Positions 41,900 through 51,000 of a DNA stretch of 64,000 bases are shown here, in pieces. The notes beneath the pieces are model-generated. The model did no database searches and was not told where the DNA came from. It worked only from the letters and a program-made list of their open reading frames with translations. The DNA is taken from NCBI RefSeq assembly GCF_051961495.1, contig NZ_JBQCDF010000135.1:1-64000 (forward strand). The letters are read 5' to 3'. How positions within the stretch are numbered: the first letter of the stretch is position 1; the number at the start of each line of letters is the position of its first letter. The stretch is from Cytophaga sp051961495. GTDB taxonomy: Bacteria; Bacteroidota; Bacteroidia; Cytophagales; Cytophagaceae. Both the position numbers and the translations under genes were made by a program.

Positions 41900-41910
41900 T
41901 GAGAAATTTT

Positions 41911-41941
41911 TTTTTGGAATTTGTTATTTGATTTTTTCCAA
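41911..41941 (+). repeat. Repeat family C, copy 4 (partial)
   Basis: TTTTTGGAATTTGTTATTTG followed by ATTTTTTCCAA. A degenerate copy of the TTTGGAATTTG family. Confidence 0.5.
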
Positions 41942-41991
41942 TGGCCTGTATCTTTTTTTCTTTTCTGCATTATGTCAGAAAAAGAACATTC

Positions 41992-42774
41992 ATGAAAAAC
42001 TTTTTCGTGCTGCTGGTACTATGCATAAGCTGCAATGCTCCGGCCCAAACAGACCATACAGCTGCGCATAAAGCAGCAGATACACTGGCAGCTAAGCCAA
42101 TCGCTTATGCGCCGATACTGAAGCAGAATATTCCGGATTCGTCTGACAGTAATTTTTTAATTTTATATCAGAAATTAAAAACGAAAATTACATCAAAGCG
42201 GACACAGCTCTATCAATGCTATCTCTCCGCTGCTTCACAAACCGCCAGGAAACAGGCGCTTGACTCTGCACGGATATTTTTACATGCCGCCCTCGTAAAT
42301 AATGTTTTTCCATTCTGGTATGGCACCGCCTGGGATTTTAATGGTACCAGCAATGAGCCGCAACGCGGACAAATAGCCTGCGGATATTTTGTTTCAACTA
42401 CCTTAAAACATGCAGGCTGTAACCTGAACCGGTATAAAGTCGCCCAGCAATATTCGCATTCGATTGTTAAAACGCTTTGTTCGGATGTAAAGCGGATCAC
42501 ATCGGTTGATGAGCTCATTGCTTACGTTTCAGGCATGCCTGATCAGCTCTACGTTGTAGGACTTGATAATCACGTAGGTTTTATTTCAAAAAAGGATAAT
42601 GAAGTAACGTTTATCCATTCAACGTTTGTGGGAGATGTGTGTGTAATTTCTGAACGAGCAGAGACATCTCCGGTATTAAAAAATTCGAACGTATATGTGA
42701 CGGGAAGTTTAACGGCGAATGATACCCTGGTGCTGAACTGGCTGACGAACGCTTCGATAGCGGTTATTTATTAA
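41992..42774 (+). CDS. Exported protein with papain-like (NlpC/P60-type) cysteine peptidase pattern
   Basis: 260 residues starting at the ATG at 41992 (MKNFFVLLVLCISCNAPAQ), a signal peptide with cleavage after PAQ or, less likely, a lipobox at the ISC. An ATG 51 bases upstream adds a non-conserved leader. After a low-complexity Ala-rich linker the domain contains FWYGTAWDFNGTSNEPQRGQIACGYFV, with a likely nucleophilic Cys in IACGYFV, and DNHVGFISKKDNEV with a His in NHVGF. This Cys...His order is that of cysteine peptidase/amidase folds. A cell-wall or protein-processing hydrolase role is inference. Its stop overlaps the stop of the convergent kinase gene by four bases. Confidence 0.78.
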   Translation: MKNFFVLLVLCISCNAPAQTDHTAAHKAADTLAAKPIAYAPILKQNIPDSSDSNFLILYQKLKTKITSKRTQLYQCYLSAASQTARKQALDSARIFLHAALVNNVFPFWYGTAWDFNGTSNEPQRGQIACGYFVSTTLKHAGCNLNRYKVAQQYSHSIVKTLCSDVKRITSVDELIAYVSGMPDQLYVVGLDNHVGFISKKDNEVTFIHSTFVGDVCVISERAETSPVLKNSNVYVTGSLTANDTLVLNWLTNASIAVIY

Positions 42775-44084
42775 TCAAGCGGACTGTCGGCGGCAAGCGG
42801 GAATTCTTTGGAATCTTTCAGATCCGGAATGACAATGGTAAAAATAGAACCGACCCCTTTTTCAGACCAAACGGTGATAGAACCTTTGATTTTACTAATG
42901 GCTTCTTTGGTAATGTACAAGCCAAGTCCGCTGCCTTTGGTCTTTTCATCAGTCTTAAAGAACATGTCAAAAATCTTTTCCATGTATTCTTTATTGATAC
43001 CCACGCCGTTATCGGTAATGGATACTTCTATGGAAGGGTAGTTATTTTTTACACGAATATGAATCGTTTTATCCAGTATGTTCGGCTTGGCATAACGGAA
43101 GGCATTTGAAATAATGTTATTCAGGATCATGCGTAAGCGATTCTTATCCGTATAGATTTCGCCATCGTATTCGCACTCTACAACAACTTTAACATTCTCA
43201 TTGTAGATGGAATTCATTTCAATGGAATTGTAGATCTCGTCTTTGATGGAAAGGGGTGAGATTTCTACGCCTAATCGGTTGTTCTTTAAATAATTCAGAA
43301 TATCATAAATAAAGTTGTCAAGCCTGCGCAGGCAGGCTTCTTTCAATATTTCATAATACCTTAATTTTTCCTGGTCCGTTTCCAGTTTACTGATCTCAAT
43401 GAGCCCCAGGGCTGAAGCGATCGGTGCACGCAAGTCGTGACTGATGCTGTACACCAGATGATCCATTTCACTATTTGTTTTCAGCAACTCAGCGTTTTTA
43501 TTTTCAATTTTTGATTTTGAAATCAAAATCAGTTTTTGAGAGATCGAATGATCGCGGATGATGAACCATGCAAAGAAACCGCATTGTGATAAAGCACATA
43601 AAAAATTGATCTTGCCATTGGTGTTTGTAAAGCCTTCGGCCAATTGCCTGGTGGCTTCAGTTGCAGGCTGGTTTACAAAAAGCAAATAAGAGCAGAGTGT
43701 AATAGGCAGGAACATATGAAACAGAATAAGCACAATATTTCTGTTATCGATAATAAAAGGAATACCAATCAGCAGGGGCATATAAAAGCAAAATACCAAT
43801 GAAGACAAGCCCGTCTGAATGCACTGCACGAATACAAGAAAAGAAACCGTCAGGACGATTAGATTAGCAGCTATGTTGGTATGTCCTTTTTTATTTAAAA
43901 AAAAGCAAAAAGCAAAAATGACAAGAATAAGCGATACCATTAATAAAGTATCAGTAACCCAATAAATAATTTCAGGAATGGTTGCAACAAAAACAATGAA
44001 TGAAGCCCCTTTAATCAGATAATCCAAAAGCCGTTGACGCTTTTTGTAACTCTCTATTATCGGGTCTTTGAAAGTTGTTTCCAA
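42771..44084 (-). CDS. Membrane sensor histidine kinase
   Basis: 437 residues from a TTG start (44084). Six hydrophobic helices occupy about 24-190 without a periplasmic sensor domain. A coiled-coil linker follows, then HisKA with His216 (YSISHDLRAPIASALGLIE) and a HATPase_c domain (NNIISNAFRYA, ITDNGVGINKEY, KGSGLGLYITKEAI). The 6TM sensor resembles MASE-like modules that sense membrane or small-molecule signals. No response regulator is nearby, so it is an orphan kinase. It lies 62 bases after mfd on the same strand. Confidence 0.92.
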   Translation of the reverse strand: METTFKDPIIESYKKRQRLLDYLIKGASFIVFVATIPEIIYWVTDTLLMVSLILVIFAFCFFLNKKGHTNIAANLIVLTVSFLVFVQCIQTGLSSLVFCFYMPLLIGIPFIIDNRNIVLILFHMFLPITLCSYLLFVNQPATEATRQLAEGFTNTNGKINFLCALSQCGFFAWFIIRDHSISQKLILISKSKIENKNAELLKTNSEMDHLVYSISHDLRAPIASALGLIEISKLETDQEKLRYYEILKEACLRRLDNFIYDILNYLKNNRLGVEISPLSIKDEIYNSIEMNSIYNENVKVVVECEYDGEIYTDKNRLRMILNNIISNAFRYAKPNILDKTIHIRVKNNYPSIEVSITDNGVGINKEYMEKIFDMFFKTDEKTKGSGLGLYITKEAISKIKGSITVWSEKGVGSIFTIVIPDLKDSKEFPLAADSPLD

Positions 44085-44146
44085 GGTAGATCAGATTAAA
44101 AATTATGTTCTCTAAGTTCAACAAACTTTTTTACATCTCCAACCTT

Positions 44147-47100
44147 TTACCGTGATACAATTGCGGGGATTTGCATTTCCTTCAGCAAATGCAAAGCTTT
44201 TTCAATAGATTTAATATCAGAGATAATAAGAATTAACTTTTTGTTGATCTCTTTCATTTTACAAATGTTATGGTGTGACTGAACATATGTTAAGATATTA
44301 CCAAATACATCTGAAGTATAATAGCTTGTGCGCTCTGATGGTACAAACTGACAACGCATCACATCACTTTTGATGGTTAGTTTTTCAAAGCCTAATTCCT
44401 GTGCGAGCCAACGTAGCCTGATGGTTTCTGTAAGGTCAATTACTTCTTTAGGCAACGGTCCGAACCGGTCTTTTAATGAACTTACGAAGCCTGCCAGTTC
44501 ATCTTCATTTTTAATATTATCAATGGTAGAATATAATGAAAGTCTTTCAGAAATATTGTTCACATAATTTTCAGGAATGAGAATCGACAGATCGGTTTCG
44601 ATCACACAATCCTGAACAAGATTTTTTAAACGCTGCTGATCCAGTTCATCTTTGAACAAATCAGCAAATTCAGTTTCCTTTAACTCCTGAATGGCTTCAT
44701 CTAAAATTTTATGATACATGTCAAAACCCAGGTCGGTTATAAAGCCGCTTTGTTCAGCGCCCAGCATGTTACCGGCACCGCGGATATCCAGGTCGCGCAT
44801 GGCAACCTTAAAGCCGTCGCCCAGGTCTGAGAATTCTTCCAGCACACTCAGGCGTTTTCTGGAATCACCTGTTAAAGCGGATACTGAAGGTGTCAGCAGA
44901 TAGCAGAACGCTTTTTTATTGCTTCGCCCTACCCGGCCGCGCATCTGGTGCAAGTCAGACAAACCAAACATATGTGCGCCGTTGATAATGATGGTGTTGG
45001 CATTTGGTATATCCAAACCAGACTCGATAATATTTGTTGATACAAGAACATCGTACTCGCCTTCCACAAATTTCAGCATCACTTCTTCCAGCTTATCACC
45101 TTCCATTTGTCCGTGGGCAAATGTAACACGCGCATCCGGTACAAGTTTCTTGATCAGGAATGCCATGCCTTCAATGTCCTTCACGCGGTTGTATACAAAG
45201 AATACCTGTCCGCCACGTTTTAATTCAAATGAAACAGCATCACGGATAAAGGCTTCATCAAATACATGAATCTCTGTGGTAACGGGCTGTCTGTTTGGTG
45301 GTGGTGTAGCGATGATTGAAAGGTCACGAGCACCCATCAGCGAAAAATGCAGTGTTCTTGGTATTGGTGTTGCGGTAAGCGTAAGTGTATCAATATTGAT
45401 TTTAAATTCCCGTAGCTTTTCCTTTACCTTCACGCCAAACTTCTGTTCTTCGTCTATGATCAGTAAACCTACGTTTTGGAATTCAACATCTTTGCTGATC
45501 GCGCGTTGTGTACCGATCAGGATATTGGTCTTACCTTCTTTTACCCGTTTCAGTGTTTCCTTTACCTGGCCGGCAGTCTTAAAGCGGTTGATGTATTCAA
45601 CCACACAAGGGAAGCGCGACAAGCGGTCTCTGAAGGTTTTGTAATGCTGCATGGCCAGAATGGTTGTTGGTACCAGAACAGCAACCTGTTTACCATCACA
45701 CACCGCTTTGAAGGCCGCACGTACAGCAATTTCTGTTTTACCAAAGCCAACATCTCCGCACACCAGTCTGTCCATAGGGTGTGGAGACTCCATGTCTTTT
45801 TTTACATCCGCAGTAGCCTTGGTCTGGTCGGGTGTATCTTCATACATGAAAGAAGATTCCAGCTCTACCTGCAGGAAAGAATCAGGAGAGTAAGCAAAGC
45901 CCGGTGCCGCTTTACGCTTGGCGTACAGCTGGATCAATTCTTTGGCAATGTCTTTTACCTGGCGCTTGACTTTTCCTTTTTTGTTTTCCCAGTCACCTGA
46001 ACCAAGCTTGGACATAACAGGCATTTGTCCGTCTTTACCGCTATACCTCGAAATTTTGTGTAAGGCGTGAATGGATACAACCATCAGGTCATCATCGCGG
46101 AATACCAGTCGGATGGCTTCCTGCACATGGCCATTGTTTTCAATCCGTTCCAGGCCCGCAAAGCGTGCAATACCAAAATCCGCATGGGCAACAAAATCGC
46201 CCGGCTGCAGGGTACGCAATTCTTTTAAGGTAATGGATTTTGATTTTGAATACCGTTCTTTCGTTTTGTATTTATGAAAACGGTCGAAGATCTGGTGATC
46301 GGTATAGCAGAGTATGTTGCGTTGCAGATCTATAAATCCTTCACGCAGCGAAATATTCAGTTCATCGAAACGGATATACGGATCAAGCTCTTCTAATATA
46401 GAATGGATACGCTGGATCTGCTGATGCGATTCGGACGCAATGATGATCTTGTAGCCCTGGTTTACACGCAGGCGCAAATCATCTAACAATAGGTTGAATT
46501 CTTTATTGAAGGATGGTTGCGGTTTTGCCTCGAATTCAAAACGTTCGTTATTGGGTAAGTAGGTTTGTGAACCAAATTCTATGATTGAAAACGCGGCGAT
46601 ACTTTTTTCAAAAGATGTTTTATCTTCAAACAAGGCGTCGGGAGATGTGATCAGCGCGCTGCTGCCGCTTGACGCAAGTATCGTGTCAAATTGAACTTCA
46701 ACTTTTGAAAATGATTCTTCAATGATCTCACAGGTAAGTGCGTAATCTTTTATCCAGATCGCCGCGTCGGAAGGAAGAAAGGTAAAGAGTGCTTCACGTT
46801 CTTCTTTCAGCAGGCGTGTCTGTACGTTAGGTGTTATAGATAAAACAGGGATTGTATCTACGGAGAGCTGCGATTCGGGGTTGAATGTTCGGATGCTTTC
46901 GATTTCATCCCCAAACAATTCGATGCGGTAAGGAAGCTCGTTCGAATAAGAAAAGATATCGATGATCCCGCCGCGGATGGCATACTGCCCGGCTTCATAG
47001 GCAAAGTCGTTGCGCTCAAAGGAATAGCTTTGTAAAAACTCTTCCATGAATTCGCGATTAAGCTTTTCGCCAACTTTTGCAATGAAAGTATTTTCAACCA

Positions 47101-47515
47101 GCGAGCGTTTGTTGATTACTTTTTCAGAAAGTGCCAGGGGATAGGTAACAATGAAACAAGGCTTGTCCTGGTTGTTGACAATATAGTTGAGTGTTTCGGC
47201 ACGTTGTAAAATATTTGCATTTTCAACCTGCTCATAGTGATATGGCTTTTTATAAGAGGCCGGAAAAACAAAAACCGGCTGTCCTAATAATTGCTGCAGA
47301 TCGTTTTGGAAAAAATAAGCTTCGTCTTTATCATTTAAAATAAAGAGATGCGACCGCTTGTCTGTTTTGGAAATCGCAGCAGCAGTAACAGCATCCAGAC
47401 TGCCGGATAGTCCTTTTAAAAAGAGATTGTTAATACCCCTTTCCTGAAGCTTTTGCTTCAGTAGCTGGAAATGAGAGTCGTTCTCATAAACACTCAACAG
47501 CTCAGTAACCTTCAA
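44147..47515 (-). CDS. mfd: Transcription-repair coupling factor
   Basis: Mfd removes stalled RNA polymerase and recruits UvrA to lesions. The chain of about 1122 residues has the UvrB-homology region near the N-terminus (YAIRGGIIDIFSYSNELPYRIELFGDEIESIR), the RNA-polymerase-interacting region (GDFVAHADFGIARFAGLERI), then the RecG-like helicase motor: CGDVGFGKTEIAVRAA (Walker A), DEEQKFG (Walker B, DEEx with Gln for the common His), TATPIPRTL, and RGRVGRSNKKAFCYLL, followed by the C-terminal TRCF domain. The start may be the TTG at 47515 (LKVTELLSVYEN). A TTG at 47593 gives a longer leader. I prefer the internal one. Confidence 0.95.
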   Translation of the reverse strand: MKVTELLSVYENDSHFQLLKQKLQERGINNLFLKGLSGSLDAVTAAAISKTDKRSHLFILNDKDEAYFFQNDLQQLLGQPVFVFPASYKKPYHYEQVENANILQRAETLNYIVNNQDKPCFIVTYPLALSEKVINKRSLVENTFIAKVGEKLNREFMEEFLQSYSFERNDFAYEAGQYAIRGGIIDIFSYSNELPYRIELFGDEIESIRTFNPESQLSVDTIPVLSITPNVQTRLLKEEREALFTFLPSDAAIWIKDYALTCEIIEESFSKVEVQFDTILASSGSSALITSPDALFEDKTSFEKSIAAFSIIEFGSQTYLPNNERFEFEAKPQPSFNKEFNLLLDDLRLRVNQGYKIIIASESHQQIQRIHSILEELDPYIRFDELNISLREGFIDLQRNILCYTDHQIFDRFHKYKTKERYSKSKSITLKELRTLQPGDFVAHADFGIARFAGLERIENNGHVQEAIRLVFRDDDLMVVSIHALHKISRYSGKDGQMPVMSKLGSGDWENKKGKVKRQVKDIAKELIQLYAKRKAAPGFAYSPDSFLQVELESSFMYEDTPDQTKATADVKKDMESPHPMDRLVCGDVGFGKTEIAVRAAFKAVCDGKQVAVLVPTTILAMQHYKTFRDRLSRFPCVVEYINRFKTAGQVKETLKRVKEGKTNILIGTQRAISKDVEFQNVGLLIIDEEQKFGVKVKEKLREFKINIDTLTLTATPIPRTLHFSLMGARDLSIIATPPPNRQPVTTEIHVFDEAFIRDAVSFELKRGGQVFFVYNRVKDIEGMAFLIKKLVPDARVTFAHGQMEGDKLEEVMLKFVEGEYDVLVSTNIIESGLDIPNANTIIINGAHMFGLSDLHQMRGRVGRSNKKAFCYLLTPSVSALTGDSRKRLSVLEEFSDLGDGFKVAMRDLDIRGAGNMLGAEQSGFITDLGFDMYHKILDEAIQELKETEFADLFKDELDQQRLKNLVQDCVIETDLSILIPENYVNNISERLSLYSTIDNIKNEDELAGFVSSLKDRFGPLPKEVIDLTETIRLRWLAQELGFEKLTIKSDVMRCQFVPSERTSYYTSDVFGNILTYVQSHHNICKMKEINKKLILIISDIKSIEKALHLLKEMQIPAIVSR

Positions 47516-48026
47516 AACGGGAATGCTAGTTTGAACACAAAAATACAATAAATAAGGGCTAAACGGAAGATGTTTTTGCAAGGAAAAGTTCAAAAAGCTA
47601 TACCTCTTCGCCGCCGGGAACTAAGCACCGGATGGGTTAATCTATGAAAAGTGGGAAGCGATAAATTAATAAGAAGGAATGATATTATGATGAAACCGCG
47701 AAAGAATTTTTAATTGTTTAAATAGGATTTTATAAAGAACACTTTGATCGAACTTCATATAAAGTGAAAATAGCATGTTCAAACTTACATGTATCATGAA
47801 AATATGTTATTAGGTTATAAGCATACTTAGAAATAGGTGCTTTAGAAATAAATAACTGTTAAATAACTAATTATAATTTATTACATAAAGAGGCATGGTA
47901 TTTTTCAACATATTTTGTTCATAGATCTAAAAAAATTGGGTATAATATCATACATTTGTATTTAATTCATAAACTATAATTTTAATACAGGCCTTCGAAC
48001 GTGCCTTATTTTAATCAAAAACACGA
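47516..48026. other. Gene-free upstream region of the giant surface-protein locus
   Basis: About 430-510 bases, very AT-rich after 47640. A TAnnTTTG-type -7 box (TACATTTG, 47951-47958) stands 68 bases before the start codon of the 1545-aa gene, which suits a Bacteroidota promoter, but I find no matching -33 box at the expected distance. No coding frame is apparent. Confidence 0.5.
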
Positions 48027-51000
48027 ATGAATTTTACTACTGGTTCAATGCTGTTATTGCGTTTTTTTACTTTTGATAATAAAGCGGAATATATTCTCAA
48101 AGTTGCAATAATCTTATTTGTTTGTTTTTCATCAAACATCTCCTCAGCCCAGATAAATGCATTAGCAAAAACGCAGCGCACGCTTTCTTCTGCGCAGACT
48201 GTAGTAAGTAAGGCCCAGGATTATGTTGGTATCATCGATGGCGCTGTTCAGAAAGTAAAAGACAATAATCTTTATAAAGCATTAGTCGACGGTAAAGAAT
48301 TTACTTTTCCAATAGCGATTATTCCGCCTTCGGGAGATAAGAACTATGCGATCGTGATCAACAAAGTTTTTATGGATCCGGATGGCATGTATGCGGAAGT
48401 ATTTTTGAAAGTTCCTGTTTCATCAGATAAACAATTATATTTTTTAGCGGACCGTGTGCCGTATAGCCGTACAGGAGGTTTTGCGGGTGACCTGAAATTG
48501 TATTTATTAAAAACAGATTCCTTTCAGGTTGGTAAGGGATATAATGTACAGTTTGACGGATTAGAGAAAGCTGGCGAAGACAAAAGCTGTTCAGTAACAT
48601 TTAACTGTAAGGGATTTAAAGAAGCTACACTGGCAGGTGCAATCAACTTTGATCAGAGAACCATTGTAACAGATCAGGATACCAAAGGGAAATTGTCTGT
48701 CTTGTATTATGTAAACGTAGACAAGTTTTCAAACTTAATTATTCAGGTAGATCAGATACCGACATTTGAGTTTACAAACCTGCCGGGTTTTAAATGCTCT
48801 GTGCCCAAATTTACACTTGATCACAGTGATCTGAAAAATGCTCCGTCCTTTACATTACCAACCTGGTACAAAGATTCAGTAACAGCGATCATTAATAAAA
48901 ACAGCGGCGGCGCTGCTGCAGACTTATCTACGAGTAATGCCGTTGATGGTCCGCAGTGGCAGGGCATCTATATACCCAGTATTACCATTGACATACCGAA
49001 GGCCTTTAAGGAAAAAAGTCCGAATGAGGTTGTAGTCATTGATTCAAGAGATCTTATCATTGATGGGAACGGGTTTACCGCGCTTACAAGTGCGAAAGGA
49101 AAAAACAACACACCTTTTTATGACGGAACAATCAAGAGCTGGGAATACCGGATTGATTCACTGCGCCTGAATTTAATTGCGAGCAGCCTTTCTTCAGCGG
49201 GTTTTTATGGAGGTATAACATTGCCGATCAGTAAAAAAGAAACGCAGGTAGACTTCGGACTTTTACTGACAAAGAATATTGCCGACAGCGACATCCGTTA
49301 TTCCGGTTATGTGGGAGTTGGTACGATTGACGCGCAGGCATTCGGCGTCGCTAAAATACGACTGGATCATACACTAATAAATTTTAATTACTACCAGAAA
49401 CAATTTACACCTACTGTAACCATAACAGGTAACCTGCGGCTTACTCCTAAGAAAAAAGGTGAATCCGATGGTGCCAAACCTACGGCAGGCTTTGGATTGG
49501 ATTTTGCAAACTTAGTGATTGGTTCCAAAGCTCCTTATATAAGCATTGATACAGCCAATGGCGGTTATTGCCAGATGTCTTCCTCCGGACAGGCTTTGTC
49601 TAATTTCCCTGTTAAGATTACCGCTGCAAAACTTATTACCGAACCGGGTGGTCAACGTTTGGGCTTGAGAATAACGCTGGTTGTTCAGTTCCAGAAATCC
49701 GGCAGCGGAGACTCGGCACCACCTGCAGCTACAGCCAGTACAGGAACAGCTCCTAGCTCACCTCCGCCTGCGGCTCCTGCAGCACAGTCAAGTGAAACCG
49801 GCGGTGATGGTTTTGGCGGTACTGCAACATTTACCATATGGACAAAACGGAATGCTTCTACAGGTAAGTGGGAATATGATGATTTTTCTCTGGACAAGAT
49901 CGTTATCAAAGTTGACAACGATGCCTTTAAACTATATGGAGAGCTAACAAACTTCAAAAACGCTAAAGTATATGGAACAGGTTTCTGCGGATATATAAGC
50001 CTGACCATCATGAAAGGTAAACTGAAAGTAGAAGTGGCCGCTATCTTTGGAAGAACAGGAAATGAAGCCGTACCGGATATTAATACAAACATAAATCCTG
50101 CGGCATTGACTGATGCCACCGACAGTTACCGATACTGGTTTGTAGATGCGGGTGTTACACTGCCGGTGATTCCGGTAGGGCCGTTTGTCGGGATCAACGG
50201 CTTTACAGGGGGATTGTATCACCACATGGCTATGCAGACACCAACGAGTCCGGCTCCGGATACGGACGTAGAATGTAAAACAACTTCGGGATTATACTAC
50301 CTTCCGGATGATGGTGTCCATCTAGGTTTACTTGCTGGTATTGGTCTGCAGTCTGTGCCTACTGATGCAGTATTTAATGGTAAGATCAACCTTGGTATGG
50401 AATTTAACAACAGTGGTGGTTTGCTTACATTCTCATTCTTCGGGGAAGTTACTATTTTAACACCTCCGGTACAGGCCCCTGCAGTAGCGGATATGAAAGG
50501 GAAAATGCAGCCTGATAAACTGAGTGGTCTGTCAACACCAGCGAACCAGAAAGCAATTAAAGATGAAAAGCCATCAGAGTCGACCGGTTCTGTAAGAGTA
50601 AAATGGTTTACACAATATGATTTCAGAACAGAGACCTTCATCGGGGATTTTGATGTTTTTGTAGATGTAGCAAGTGTTGTTAAAGGTGGAGGCCCTGATA
50701 ACAGGGCGGCACATATTGCTGTCTTATTCTCTCCTCAAGGAAAGTATGTATACATGGGAACTCCGTCAGATCCTGCTTCCATTGAAGTAATTGATCTGTT
50801 CGAATGCCAGGCATATTTCTGTGCGGGGAACGTATTGCCAAAACCACCGATCATGCCGTTGCCAGACGAGTTTGGTCCGGCACCAATCGATTACAATGCG
50901 ATGGAAACCGGAGCAGGTCTTTCTTTTGGAGCGCGTGTAAGCATTGATGGTAAATTTGGTGGTAGTGCTGACTTTTTGGGCTGTTCGGTAGAACCTTATG

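Noticed and set aside
47516..48026. Riboswitch or leader peptide before the 1545-aa gene
   Set aside because: I see no conserved riboswitch core, no terminator/antiterminator pair, and no short open frame with a plausible start near the main gene.
49685..50119. 144-residue frame antisense to the 1545-aa gene
   Set aside because: It mirrors the Pro/Ala linker and neighbouring strands of the sense protein, which removes stops on the other strand. No start signal.
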